Below, piece after piece: positions 17,707 through 26,491 of a stretch of 64,000 nt of DNA (position 1 is the first letter of the stretch; each line of letters begins with the position of its first letter). The notes beneath the pieces were generated by a model. It saw nothing but the letters and a program-made list of their open reading frames with translations. It did no database searches and was not told where the DNA came from. A program made the position numbers and the translations under genes. The stretch covers positions 47,314 through 111,313 of the forward strand of contig PLZA01000046.1 of NCBI GenBank assembly GCA_003153505.1. The letters are read 5' to 3'. This DNA comes from Candidatus Dormiibacterota bacterium (GTDB taxonomy: Bacteria > Chloroflexota > Dormibacteria > Aeolococcales > Aeolococcaceae).

Positions 17707-19080
17707 TCAGGCGTGCACGATGATGGTCGTGCCGATCGGGCTCCACGCATAGAGCCACGCCATGGTCGGTGTGGGCATGTGCACGCACCCATGGCTCGCA
17801 TCGACGCCGTTCTGACTTCCCGGCCCGAATGCGGAGGAGGGCTCCCAGGGAGCGTCGTGAATGAAGAATCCGCCACGCAGGAACTCCATCGCGTACTGAG
17901 CGTTCTCGGGTGAGTAGTAGTAGGGGGACGACTGCGGCCACGGCGAGATCATCGTGATCGGTGAGTATTTCGCGTAGATGCGGAACGTGCCGGTCGGCGT
18001 TCGGAGGCCGGGACGGCCCGTGGTGACCAGCGACTGCCCGGCGATGCACCCGTCCGCATAGAAGATCGCCGATTGCGTCGTGACGTCGATATCGATCACC
18101 TTGCCGTTGGGGACCGCGTGGCCGCAGCCCACCGCAGTCAGCGCCGCGTTCACGGAGTTCTCGAGCGACGCGATCTCCCCCGACACGGAGTCGAGATGCG
18201 CCGCCGTCCCACCTGCGTGAAACTGCGCGGACAGCGATGCGTACTGACCGGCGAACCCCTTCGCGTTCGCCGCGTTGTGCGTGCCGGCGAGCTGTACTCG
18301 CGCGTCGAGGGCGCGCAGCTCGGTCGCGACTCGGCCGTCGAGGCTGATCAGCGCGTTGAGTGACACGAGGTCGGCCTCGAGTGCCTTGATCGCATGCACG
18401 GTCGCCGCAGCGTCGCTGCCACTCGCCGTGAGGGTTGTGATCAGCGACGGCACCGCGCCGGTGTCGAGGTTATTGCCATGTGCGACTGCAACCGTGTGCT
18501 CGGCGGCCGCCACCAGCGCGGCGACGCCGCCATAGCCCCCGGTTGCAACCGTCACCTCATCCAGGGTCGCCGACCGGCGCGCCACAGCCACTTCGCTCGT
18601 CCACGCGACCGCCAGGGCATTGATCGCGGCGGGTGTCTTTGCGGCGGCGAGTTGCGCGCTCCACGTGGCCGCTGCCTTCGCAGCGCCGGCCGGCACGTAC
18701 GCCCCGAACTCCAACTCCATCTGGCTCCACGCCGACATCGCGCTCTCCGCGCGCGCTCGCGCCACCGCCATCGCGGAGGTCCACACCCCTGCTGTCTGCC
18801 GGTGCATCGTGGCAAGGAACGCGCTCCCGTCATCGAGCCACCAGAGCGGCGAAAACGCCGATGCCTGCATGTACTTCGACGTCTCGAGCTCATGGTGCAG
18901 CGGCGCGACACTGACCTCCGGCACGCCGTCGCGGACGTTCTGACTCCATGACCGCTCGAGGGCCACCGCGTCGTGGTGGAACGACGACGAACGCCCCATC
19001 GCCCGCACTGTCACGGCGCCCCCCGCGCCGATCAGTGCGAGCGAAACGACGGCTGTGGTTATCGGTAGCAGTCGTCGCAT
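17707..19080 (-). CDS. L,D-transpeptidase (YkuD domain)
   Basis: A 457-residue protein starting with a signal/anchor helix (LLPITTAVVSLALIGAGGAV). Most of the N-terminal 300 residues are an alanine-rich helical region, probably extended or coiled. The C-terminal 130 residues are a YkuD domain: DIDVTTQSAIFYADG, then TPTGTF, then the HGCVHM motif with catalytic Cys and His. The enzyme forms 3-3 peptidoglycan crosslinks or attaches proteins to peptidoglycan outside the membrane. It converges with the MarP-like gene. Confidence 0.9.
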   Translation of the reverse strand: MRRLLPITTAVVSLALIGAGGAVTVRAMGRSSSFHHDAVALERSWSQNVRDGVPEVSVAPLHHELETSKYMQASAFSPLWWLDDGSAFLATMHRQTAGVWTSAMAVARARAESAMSAWSQMELEFGAYVPAGAAKAAATWSAQLAAAKTPAAINALAVAWTSEVAVARRSATLDEVTVATGGYGGVAALVAAAEHTVAVAHGNNLDTGAVPSLITTLTASGSDAAATVHAIKALEADLVSLNALISLDGRVATELRALDARVQLAGTHNAANAKGFAGQYASLSAQFHAGGTAAHLDSVSGEIASLENSVNAALTAVGCGHAVPNGKVIDIDVTTQSAIFYADGCIAGQSLVTTGRPGLRTPTGTFRIYAKYSPITMISPWPQSSPYYYSPENAQYAMEFLRGGFFIHDAPWEPSSAFGPGSQNGVDASHGCVHMPTPTMAWLYAWSPIGTTIIVHA

Positions 19081-19104
19081 CGCTGCGCCAAGGCTACCTG
19101 AGAA

Positions 19105-20076
19105 TCAACTCGAGAGGAACCCGTTCTGCACGAGCCAGGTGTGCGCGACACTGGGAACCGTCTGACCCTGGATCTCGACCATCGCGTTGAGCTGGAGCAT
19201 GACCGGCGTGGTCAGCTTGGCTGCGACTGGGGTCATCCAGGCACCGATCGACGGGTACTTCTGGAGCACGCTCGAGCGGACCACGAGTCCCGCGTTGTCC
19301 GGCGGGAAGAGGTTCTTGTCGTCGGTCAGCGTCACCTCGTTGTTCGCCTCGATGGCGGAGTCCGTGGTGTACACCTCGCCGGCATCGCACTGACCGCTGG
19401 CGATCGCCTTCTCGGCGGTGGTGCCGATCTGCGTGTAGTGGAAGCTCGAGGCGGCGGGCCACCCGTACTGGCTGACGAGCCCGGGGAGCCCGTCGGGGCG
19501 GGTGAGGAACTCGGACTGGATGCACACGTGGGTGTTCGGGTGCGCGGTCAGATACGTGCCGAACGCCGCCAGCGAGGCGCCGAACGTCGAGGTCTGGCTC
19601 GACTTGATGGCGATGCCGTTGGTGTCGTCGAATTGCGTGGGCGCGACCCAGCAGAGGTTGTTCGCCTCATCCTTCTGCTGCACGTAGGTAAATGCCGCAG
19701 CGAGCGCGGTCGGGAAGCCCGTGAGCCCGAGGTAGTCGCCGAGCTCGGTCCCGGTGTACTGCCAGTACATGTCAATCGTGCCGTCGCTGAGCGCGGTGCC
19801 GATCGCCTTGTCCGCGGCGCTGAAGGTGTTGGTGATCGTGAAGCCGTGCGCGCCGAGCACGTCAACAGTCATCTGGGCCATCAGTTGCTCCTCGGCGAAG
19901 GACTTGCTCCCGATTGAGAGGGTTGCGCCATGCCCACTGGTCTGGGTGCCGGTGGGGCACGTCGCCGTCGTGCCGGGGCTGGTCGACGGGTTGCCGCCGC
20001 CGGAGTTTCCACCCCCGCATGCAGCAAGGGTCCCGGGTATCGCGATAGCGATGACCGCGAGTAGCTTGCGACTCAT
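19105..20076 (-). CDS. Glycine betaine/osmoprotectant ABC transporter, binding lipoprotein
   Basis: A 323-residue lipoprotein from ATG at 20076, fixed by GGAGG 9 nt upstream and 20 bp after the permease stop; the frame is open to 20100 but without such a site. The signal peptide ends in the lipobox LAAC, followed by a Gly/Ser/Thr linker. The domain has IGSKSFAEEQLMAQM and a GTIDMYWQYTGTE segment, typical of the OpuAC/OsmF/ProX type that binds quaternary ammonium compounds. It is the last gene of a four-gene importer operon and acts outside the membrane. Confidence 0.93.
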   Translation of the reverse strand: MSRKLLAVIAIAIPGTLAACGGGNSGGGNPSTSPGTTATCPTGTQTSGHGATLSIGSKSFAEEQLMAQMTVDVLGAHGFTITNTFSAADKAIGTALSDGTIDMYWQYTGTELGDYLGLTGFPTALAAAFTYVQQKDEANNLCWVAPTQFDDTNGIAIKSSQTSTFGASLAAFGTYLTAHPNTHVCIQSEFLTRPDGLPGLVSQYGWPAASSFHYTQIGTTAEKAIASGQCDAGEVYTTDSAIEANNEVTLTDDKNLFPPDNAGLVVRSSVLQKYPSIGAWMTPVAAKLTTPVMLQLNAMVEIQGQTVPSVAHTWLVQNGFLSS

Positions 20077-20096
20077 GGATGTGTTCCTCCACATGT

Positions 20097-20837
20097 TCAA
20101 CGGCTGACCTGTCTTGGGACTGCGATGCGCTCAATCATTGAGAGCCCCCAGTCTGCGAGCAAAGCAAGCGATGCCACCATCACGGCTCCGACGAAAACCA
20201 TCCGATCACTGTTGTTGATGCCTGCGGCGATCACGTCCCCGAGGCCGCCACCTCCAATGAAGTTTCCGAGTGTAGCGGTTCCGATGATTAGGACGAGTGC
20301 CGTGCGCAGCCCCGCGAAGACCAACGGCGATGCCAGGGGCAATTGCACTCGCGCCAAAGCCTGCCATCCCGTCATCCCCATCCCTCGCGCCGCATCGACC
20401 GCCGCCGGGTCGACTCCCTGAATACCGGCAACGGTGTTGCGCAGCACCGGCAGGAGTCCATACACGACCAGGGCGATGACGGTGGGTGTCACGCCGAGAC
20501 CGAGGAACGCGAAGAGGAGCACGAGGAGTCCGATGCCGGGAATCGCCTGCCCGAGATTCGCGAGGAGGAACACGGGAACGCGCACGGCCCGGCCCGCCTG
20601 GGCAATCACCACGCCCAGCGGCACGCCAATCGCTGCCACGAGACCGAACGAGACCCCAGAGAGGAACACGTGCTGAATCGTCTCGCTCATGAGATTCGGC
20701 GCATTGAGAATCTGAGAGTCGAATTCCTTGCCGACCAGGGTCTGATAGACACCGATCGACACGACGATCCCGATCGCGACCCAGATGGGCACCGCGAACA
20801 GGCGGAGGCGCCGCATCCACCAGGGCGTGAGGCTCAT
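20097..20837 (-). CDS. Osmoprotectant ABC transporter permease
   Basis: A 246-residue inner-membrane permease of the OpuCB/OpuCD class with about six helices. The EAA-loop region AVDAARGMGMTGWQALARVQ, which contacts the ATPase, is followed by LPLASPLVFAGLRTALVL and IGGGGLGDVIAAGI. It sits between the ATPase (directly adjacent) and the binding protein. With the other permease at 21779 it would form a heterodimeric channel. Confidence 0.93.
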   Translation of the reverse strand: MSLTPWWMRRLRLFAVPIWVAIGIVVSIGVYQTLVGKEFDSQILNAPNLMSETIQHVFLSGVSFGLVAAIGVPLGVVIAQAGRAVRVPVFLLANLGQAIPGIGLLVLLFAFLGLGVTPTVIALVVYGLLPVLRNTVAGIQGVDPAAVDAARGMGMTGWQALARVQLPLASPLVFAGLRTALVLIIGTATLGNFIGGGGLGDVIAAGINNSDRMVFVGAVMVASLALLADWGLSMIERIAVPRQVSR

Positions 20838-21782
20838 CTAGCGGGCCCGCATCGACGCTGCACGGATGACATCGGCATCGATGAGACCGAGCGTCTGATC
20901 GCCGCTGACCACGCGAACCGTGCCTTCGGCGGAGCGGAGCACCGCGTCCAGCGCATCGCGTAGCGTGCCGCCGGCGTCAACGCTCGCATCCGGCGCGGCG
21001 CCGTTCACCGCTGGAAGTGCCACGTCGCTGATGGGGATGAGGGCCAGGCGGCGGACGAGTGGCCCCTCGCCGAGGAACCCGGTGACGAACTCGGATTGGG
21101 GGTGGGCAAGCAACTCCTCGGGCGTGGCGAACTGCTCCAACTTGCCACCCCTCGAGAGCAGGGCGACCCGGTCGCCGAGCTTGACCGCTTCGTCGATGTC
21201 ATGGGTGACGAACACAATCGTCTTGCGGACGACGCTCTGGAGCCGGAGGAGCTCGTTCTGGAGCCGCTCCCTGGCGATCGGGTCGATGGCGCCGAAGGGC
21301 TCATCCATGAGCAGGATGTTGGGATCGGCACCGAGAGCGCGGGCAACCCCGACTCGCTGGCGCTCACCGCCGCTCAGCTCGGCCGGCAGCCGGCGCGCGT
21401 ACTCGGCGGCCGGGAGCGCGATGAGGTCGAGCAACTCCTCCACGCGAGCCGCGGTCCGCTGCTTGGTCCATCCGAGGAGCCGCGGCACGGTGGCGATGTT
21501 CTCGGCGACCGTCTGATGCGGGAACAGACCCACCTGCTGGATCACGTAGCCGATCGACCGGCGCAGATCGTTGACGTCGTAGGTTCGGGTGTCGCGGGCG
21601 TCGATGCTGATCGTGCCTTCGGTCGGCTCCACGAGCCGGTTGATCATCTTCAGGGACGTCGTCTTGCCGCAGCCGGACGGTCCCACCAGGATCACCGTCT
21701 CGCCCGACTTGATCTCGAGCGACAGGTGGTCGACGGCGACCGAGTTCGCGTACCGCTTGACGACGCTGTCGAAGGTGATCAT
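20838..21782 (-). CDS. Osmoprotectant ABC transporter ATPase with CBS-like tail
   Basis: A 314-residue ATPase of the OpuCA/ProV class. Walker A is GPSGCGKTT, the Q-loop is IGYVIQQVGLFPHQTV, the signature is LSGGERQRV, Walker B is ILLMDEPFGAIDP and the H-loop is VTHD. After residue 235 a region including DVALPAVNGAAP and TVRVVSGDQTLGLIDADVIR looks like a single CBS-type unit, the ionic-strength sensor position in OpuA-type ATPases, though it is shorter than a tandem pair. It overlaps the upstream permease stop by 4 bp. Confidence 0.93.
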   Translation of the reverse strand: MITFDSVVKRYANSVAVDHLSLEIKSGETVILVGPSGCGKTTSLKMINRLVEPTEGTISIDARDTRTYDVNDLRRSIGYVIQQVGLFPHQTVAENIATVPRLLGWTKQRTAARVEELLDLIALPAAEYARRLPAELSGGERQRVGVARALGADPNILLMDEPFGAIDPIARERLQNELLRLQSVVRKTIVFVTHDIDEAVKLGDRVALLSRGGKLEQFATPEELLAHPQSEFVTGFLGEGPLVRRLALIPISDVALPAVNGAAPDASVDAGGTLRDALDAVLRSAEGTVRVVSGDQTLGLIDADVIRAASMRAR

Positions 21783-22429
21783 GTCGCCGCGACCGAGACG
21801 CGGCCGCGGGAGAGCGCTCGCTGGATGCCGGCCAGGATCAGGTCCGCGAGGATGCCGATGGCGGCGACAGGAAGGATGCCGGCGAGCACCGCATCGAGAG
21901 TGCCAGTGGTCCTGCCGATCGCCGAGAGGATGGTCTGTCCCAGGTCGTCGACCCCGACCGTCGCACCGACGGTCGCGATCGCGACGATCATCACCGTGGC
22001 CTGGCGGATGCCCCCGAGCACCACGGGAACGGCGAGTGGCAGTTCAACCTTCCACAGCACCTGGCGCGGGCTCATGCCCATACCCCGGGCGGACTCCACC
22101 ACCGCCCGGTCGACGGCTTTGATGCCGGCTCGCGTGTTCCGCGTCACCGGGAGCAGGCCGTAGAGGACGAGCCCCACGATCACCGGCGGGTTGGCCAGTC
22201 CGAACCAGATCGAGAGGAGGCCGAAGAGCGCGAAGCTCGGGACCGTCAGGATCGTGCTCGTGACGGCCATGATGATCGTGGACAGGGGCTCGGACCGCGC
22301 CGCCGCGATGCCGAGCCCCAGCCCGATGACGCTCGTGATCGCGATGCACTCGGCGACGATCTCGAGATGCGTGGCGATCTGGGGGCCGATCTGGTCCCAG
22401 TTCTCGGAGATGTACTGAAAGACGCTCAC
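21779..22429 (-). CDS. Osmoprotectant ABC transporter permease
   Basis: A 216-residue permease, the first gene of the importer operon, with about five or six helices and the EAA-loop segment VVESARGMGMSPRQVLWKVE. It is paralogous to the permease at 20097, sharing VLYGLLPVxRNTxAGI in both. The order permease, ATPase, permease, binding protein is a common OpuC/OsmU arrangement. The COG4315 lipoprotein gene ends 12 bp upstream on the same strand, so the operon may begin there. Confidence 0.93.
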   Translation of the reverse strand: MSVFQYISENWDQIGPQIATHLEIVAECIAITSVIGLGLGIAAARSEPLSTIIMAVTSTILTVPSFALFGLLSIWFGLANPPVIVGLVLYGLLPVTRNTRAGIKAVDRAVVESARGMGMSPRQVLWKVELPLAVPVVLGGIRQATVMIVAIATVGATVGVDDLGQTILSAIGRTTGTLDAVLAGILPVAAIGILADLILAGIQRALSRGRVSVAAT

Positions 22430-22441
22430 TTTTGTGAGGCG

Positions 22442-22981
22442 TCAGTATCCATAACCTCCAGGTGTATTGGTCGGCTTCGCGGTCGGCGTCGAGCTTGAAC
22501 TGGTGGTGGCACCGGTCGCGGATGCGGTCGTCCCCGGCATCGCCGCGAACCACTTGCCGCCGACGCCGTTGCCGCCCGTCTGGCCGGGCGCCGTGTCGCT
22601 CCCGAAGGTGTGCAGCGGCCAGCCGTTGTAGGTGACCTCGGTCGCGGCCGCGCCGTTGACCATGATCGACACCGTGGCGAGTGTCCCCGTGACGCCCGCT
22701 GCCGCCGTGGGTGCCCCGGTCACCACCACGGCCGGCCAGGCGCTCAGGCAGCCGCCCGTGCAGGCCCCGATCGTCGAGTTCTTCTCAGGCAGGAAGTAGT
22801 AGAGGGTGAAGCCCTTGGAGTCGGCCAGCACCGTCCCGAGCGAGGTGGTCGCCGTGAAGATGGTCGAGCCGGTCGCTGCCGCCGGGCCGCTGCTGGTCGC
22901 CGGCGCCGAGCTGTTCGTTGCGGCCGCGCCGCAGGCGGCGAGCATGGCCGCCACCGCCAAGGTCAGGACAATTCGTTGCAT
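22442..22981 (-). CDS. COG4315-type secreted lipoprotein
   Basis: A 179-residue lipoprotein. Its signal peptide ends in the lipobox LAAC and a short Ser/Ala/Thr linker follows. It has two copies of the secreted repeat found in PF03640 proteins: LADSKGFTLYYFLPEKN with CTGGCLSAWPAV, and YNGWPLHTFGSDTAPGQTGG with VGGKWFAAM. The function of the family is unknown. ATG at 22981 is preferred over the longer frame (23011) because GGAGG lies 8 nt before it. The gene precedes the osmoprotectant importer by 12 bp and may be cotranscribed with it. Confidence 0.88.
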   Translation of the reverse strand: MQRIVLTLAVAAMLAACGAAATNSSAPATSSGPAAATGSTIFTATTSLGTVLADSKGFTLYYFLPEKNSTIGACTGGCLSAWPAVVVTGAPTAAAGVTGTLATVSIMVNGAAATEVTYNGWPLHTFGSDTAPGQTGGNGVGGKWFAAMPGTTASATGATTSSSSTPTAKPTNTPGGYGY

Positions 22982-23061
22982 CAAGAGAACCTCCGCTGTG
23001 GGTCGATGCAAATGAGTACGCCCCGGCGTTACGTCGCCGCCCCCCGGAGTACTCTCGACAC

Positions 23062-23265
23062 ATGTGCCGAAGTATCAAGACGCTCCGTGGTGCTGAACCG
23101 CCAGCAGGCGACGACGACGCGCACGCGGCCGCGCTGCAGTTCGTACGCAAGATCAGCGGCTACAGGGCGCCGTCGAAGGCGAATCAAGCGGCCTTCGACG
23201 CTGCAGTGCAGCAGGTTGCCACGGCAACCACCCGCCTCCTCGAAGGTCTGCAGCAGCCCGCCTGA
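23062..23265 (+). CDS. DUF2277 family small protein
   Basis: A 67-residue protein that begins MCRSIKTLRGAEPPAGDDD and continues ALQFVRKISGYRAPSKANQA, FDAAVQQVATATTRLLEGL. This is the full length and the conserved pattern of DUF2277, whose members start with MCRNIK and end in the same helical stretch. The function is not known. The open frame begins upstream, but ATG at 23062, just after a GGAGT, matches the family start. It stands alone between minus-strand genes. Confidence 0.92.
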   Translation: MCRSIKTLRGAEPPAGDDDAHAAALQFVRKISGYRAPSKANQAAFDAAVQQVATATTRLLEGLQQPA

Positions 23266-23318
23266 AGGTCCGACCCTCCGACAGCGGATAATTCGCCGAT
23301 GCGATCAAGCCGGATGCA

Positions 23319-23714
23319 CTATGCCGACTCGCTCGCACCCATGGTGATGCTGCCGTTGACGGTGCCGCCGTCGTCCACTCGGAGTCTCACGGCACGCACG
23401 TCGCCCAGAACGACGCCACTCCCCGCGACCATGAGCCGCGCGTGTGCGACGACGTTGCCGGTTACGTTGCCACGAACGGTGACGTTGCGTCCGTCGATCC
23501 GCGCGCGCACCGTGGCCGAAGCCTCGACGTCGACGTCGCCGGACGCGGTGATCTCACCCTCAGCCGTCCCCTCGATGTGGAGATCGCCTTCGATGGTGAG
23601 CGAACCGTTGAGTACGTCGCGCGGCCCGAGGGTGACTCCCTTGGCGCCAGCAGCGCCGTTTCGGTGACCCCCGCGCGGAATGGACGCCTCCTCGACTTCA
23701 GTGATGCTGTCCAT
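23319..23714 (-). CDS. Bactofilin
   Basis: A 131-residue polymer-forming protein. The core (about 32-125) is a run of short beta-helix turns: LNGSLTIEGDLHIEGTAEGE, ITASGDVDVEASATVRARI, then NVTGNVVAHARLMVAGSGVV and DDGGTVNGSITM. These are the hallmark of bactofilins, which assemble into nucleotide-free filaments that scaffold cell-shape or envelope enzymes. The start at 23714 is set by AAGGAGAGG upstream; the longer frame from 23828 lacks one. It is divergent from a methyltransferase gene. Confidence 0.92.
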   Translation of the reverse strand: MDSITEVEEASIPRGGHRNGAAGAKGVTLGPRDVLNGSLTIEGDLHIEGTAEGEITASGDVDVEASATVRARIDGRNVTVRGNVTGNVVAHARLMVAGSGVVLGDVRAVRLRVDDGGTVNGSITMGASESA

Positions 23715-23802
23715 GGATGTGTCCTCTCCTTCTCGTCCGCTGCTCGGCACATATCGTACTGATCTCGAGGCTCCTCCGCGGGGCGAATCCTCCGGCGACT
23801 CG

Positions 23803-24747
23803 GTGACGGTTACCGGCACGCCGGACACGTTTCGGCGACTGCAACTCGACTTCTACCGCGACGCTGCGCAGCGATACGACTCGTGGGCGGGGGGCGCAAA
23901 CGTTCGTGCCGCCGAGCGACTCGCGACCTTTGCCGACGTCCAGACGCACGAGCGAGTGATTGACATCGGCTGCGGCACGGGCTTGATCAGCAGGTCGCTG
24001 GGCCTCGGAGGCTCCGAGCTGCGCCACATGGCCGTGGATCTCTCACCGGACATGGTCACGTACGCGCGCGAGCAGGCGAGTGGAGACCGCGGCGTCGACT
24101 ATTCGGTGATGGACGCGCATCGTCTCGTCTTCAACGACAGCCTCTTCGATATTGCGATCCTCGGACAGTCGCTCGCCTACCTCGAGGATCCATGGCAGGC
24201 CTTTTCAGAAATCCGGCGCGTGCTCCGGCCGAATGGTCGGATCGCGGTGTCCTGCCGTTGCAGGAGCCTCTCGACACCTGCACAGGGCGTCTTCTTCGAA
24301 CGACTCGAGCGTCTCGCCATCCGGCGTGCACGAACGCCGGCACATCACGCGCTCTTCGGTGAGCCCTGGGTGCTGACCAACATGCTCGAAATGGCCGGCT
24401 TCGCCGACATCCGCGTGACCCAATTGCTCGTCGGTGTGCGCGCCGCCGACGTGCACGAGTGGACCGAGATGATGGAGTGGTCTGGACCTTGGCCGCACGC
24501 CATGATCGGGCTCCTGAGTCCCGGCGCTCGCGCCACCTTCGAGGAGGAGTTGGACCGGACCATGCACCGCCTGGGCGAAGGTGATTACGCGTTTCACGGC
24601 GCATTCACCCTCGCTACCGGGCGGCTTCGCGACCAGTCCCCGGCTCAGCCCTCTTCTGAGTCCGCACCTGAGGAGACGCCGGACGTCTCCGCGGTACGCT
24701 CGTCGCTGTGCGCATCGGACTCGGAGCCTGCGTTCTCTTCGCCATAG
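23803..24747 (+). CDS. Class I SAM-dependent methyltransferase
   Basis: A 314-residue methyltransferase of the UbiE/Methyltransf_11 type. Motif I is VIDIGCGTGLISRSLG, motif II is MAVDLSPDMVTYARE, motif III is FDIAILGQSLAYL and motif IV region is IRRVLRPNGRIAVSC. The rest is a variable substrate domain, and the last 50 residues are acidic and Ser/Pro-rich. The preferred start is GTG at 23803; the frame is open to 23680, but that part overlaps the bactofilin gene on the other strand. The last 103 bp overlap the second bactofilin. The substrate cannot be told. Confidence 0.8.
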   Translation: MTVTGTPDTFRRLQLDFYRDAAQRYDSWAGGANVRAAERLATFADVQTHERVIDIGCGTGLISRSLGLGGSELRHMAVDLSPDMVTYAREQASGDRGVDYSVMDAHRLVFNDSLFDIAILGQSLAYLEDPWQAFSEIRRVLRPNGRIAVSCRCRSLSTPAQGVFFERLERLAIRRARTPAHHALFGEPWVLTNMLEMAGFADIRVTQLLVGVRAADVHEWTEMMEWSGPWPHAMIGLLSPGARATFEEELDRTMHRLGEGDYAFHGAFTLATGRLRDQSPAQPSSESAPEETPDVSAVRSSLCASDSEPAFSSP

Positions 24748-25244
24748 GCTCCGTGCTCACCCTCGCCTCCGACCGGTGAGCCGGTCACGTCAACCACTGT
24801 CTCGTCGTCGTGCTCTTCCATGCGTCGGGCGGGCGGCGCATCGCCCGTCGGGCTCATCGTGATGGTCGCGTTTACCGTGGCGCCCTCGTCGATACGAAGG
24901 CGTCCGGCGCGCAACTCGCCGGCGAAGGAGCCGCTCTCGGTGAGTGCCGCGAGCTCGTGCGCCACGATGGTGCCTTCGACCGCGCCGCTGACGACAATGT
25001 CGCGCGCTGCGATCTGCGCGCGCGCTGTGCCGGAAGCATGCACATTCACCTCACCGGTGGCGGAAACCTCGCCATCAAGGGTGCCCTCGATCCGAACATC
25101 GCCTGCAACGGTCAGGGTTCCCACCAGGGAGTCGCGCGGGCCCAGGACCACAACGCTCACGGCGTCCGGCGTCGAGGGGGTCGCTGCACCACGACGCCCA
25201 CGAGCTCGGCTCGATGTCGATGTTCCGGTGTCGCTCGTGTCCAT
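24645..25244 (-). CDS. Bactofilin with acidic C-terminal tail
   Basis: A 199-residue second bactofilin. The beta-helix core spans about 32-133 (SVVVLGPRDSLVGTLTVAGD, VRIEGTLDGEVSATGEVNV, then GAVEGTIVAHELAALTESG). It is followed by a 65-residue strongly acidic, Ser/Gly-rich tail that should be disordered. The core is paralogous to 23319. The tail-coding part lies opposite the end of the methyltransferase gene. Tail charge could set lateral bundling or partner binding, which is inference. Confidence 0.9.
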   Translation of the reverse strand: MDTSDTGTSTSSRARGRRGAATPSTPDAVSVVVLGPRDSLVGTLTVAGDVRIEGTLDGEVSATGEVNVHASGTARAQIAARDIVVSGAVEGTIVAHELAALTESGSFAGELRAGRLRIDEGATVNATITMSPTGDAPPARRMEEHDDETVVDVTGSPVGGEGEHGAYGEENAGSESDAHSDERTAETSGVSSGADSEEG

Positions 25245-25358
25245 GGCGGCTCCTTCGCTACGGCTCGGCGGACTGCGGTGGGCGGATATCGTACGAGTCC
25301 GTCCGCTTCGCGAGTCACGCGTCGAGGTTACAAAGTGGGAAACGTCTGAATTGGACGT

Positions 25359-26414
25359 TCAGGCCACGAGATCGCTGGTGCAATCGCCGGCCCCGGTGAC
25401 CCCTGCCAGGCCCATCGCGTGCGCGAGCTCGTCCCGGTAGCAGCCGAGGACTCGTTCCACGCCGGCCGATCCCGCGGCTGTGAGACCCCAGAGCAACGGC
25501 CGGCCGATCATCGTTGCGGTGGCCCCGAGCGCGAGCGCCACGAGGACGTCGGTGCCACTCACGATGCCGCCGTCCACGAGGATTGGGGCGCGTCCGCCGA
25601 TGGCTTTGGCGATCTCGGGAAGGGCCACGGCGCTGGCGACGGCGCGGTCGAGCTGACGCCCCCCGTGGTTGGAGACCACCACCCCCGCCGCGCCGGCTTC
25701 GAGGCACGCAACCGCATCGTCGGCGCGGAGGACCCCCTTCACCAGAACCGGCAGCCCGGCGATGTCCCGCAGCCACGCGATCGTCTCGAGCCGGATCGAC
25801 GCGTCCTGGTCGATGGCCGCCGTGACCTCCTCGAACGCGGCCCCGGGCGCGAGGTGAGTGCCGAAGTTCACCAGGTGCTGCTCGAAGCTCACGGGGGCGA
25901 CGTGGCCGCCACGCTTGAACCCGATGTATGGCGTGTCGACGGTGAGCATCAGCGCCGTGGCCCCCAACCCGGCAGCGCGACGGACGAGCGCGGCGGTGAG
26001 GGTTCGATCCTTCACCACGTACACCTGGTACCACCACGGACCGTGCAGTTCGGCCGCGATCTCCTCGAGCGCTCGGGTCGCCCGAGTTGTCACCACCATC
26101 AGCCCGCCCGCAGCGCTGACACCGCGCGCCATCTCCACCTCGCCGTCAGGATGCGCAACCTGCTGATACGCCGTCGGCGCCACGACGAGCGGCATCGCAA
26201 GGCGCGTCCCGATGACGTCAGTCGAGAGGTCGGGAGCCGCGCCACCACGAAAGATGCGCGGGCGGAGCCGGTAGCGCCGCCAGGCGGCTCGCGATTCCTC
26301 GAGGCTGAGCTGCTCACCCGCCCCGGCGGCGATGTAGTCGAACGCCGCCGGCGTGAGTTTCGCTCGAGCTGTCATCTCGTACTCGACCAGGACGTCGGAC
26401 ACGGTCTCCTGCAC
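25359..26414 (-). CDS. FMN-dependent alpha-hydroxy-acid oxidase/dehydrogenase
   Basis: A 351-residue TIM-barrel flavoenzyme of the lactate oxidase/glycolate oxidase family. Markers are AFDYIAAGAGEQLSLEES, the LMLTVDTPYIGFKR segment, LVKGVLRADDAV with the flavin lysine, the active-site SNHGGRQLD and ILVDGGIVSGTDVL with GRPLLWG. It should oxidise a 2-hydroxy acid to a 2-keto acid. The open frame runs back into the protease gene at 26492, so the start is taken as GTG at 26414. ATG at 26375 is possible but would cut conserved sequence. Confidence 0.9.
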   Translation of the reverse strand: MQETVSDVLVEYEMTARAKLTPAAFDYIAAGAGEQLSLEESRAAWRRYRLRPRIFRGGAAPDLSTDVIGTRLAMPLVVAPTAYQQVAHPDGEVEMARGVSAAGGLMVVTTRATRALEEIAAELHGPWWYQVYVVKDRTLTAALVRRAAGLGATALMLTVDTPYIGFKRGGHVAPVSFEQHLVNFGTHLAPGAAFEEVTAAIDQDASIRLETIAWLRDIAGLPVLVKGVLRADDAVACLEAGAAGVVVSNHGGRQLDRAVASAVALPEIAKAIGGRAPILVDGGIVSGTDVLVALALGATATMIGRPLLWGLTAAGSAGVERVLGCYRDELAHAMGLAGVTGAGDCTSDLVA

Positions 26415-26491
26415 ATGCGGATTGTCGTTCAGACGGGGCGCGGGCCGACTGCTCTCCACCCCCTGGGCTGGAGGGCGCGGGAACCCCGACG

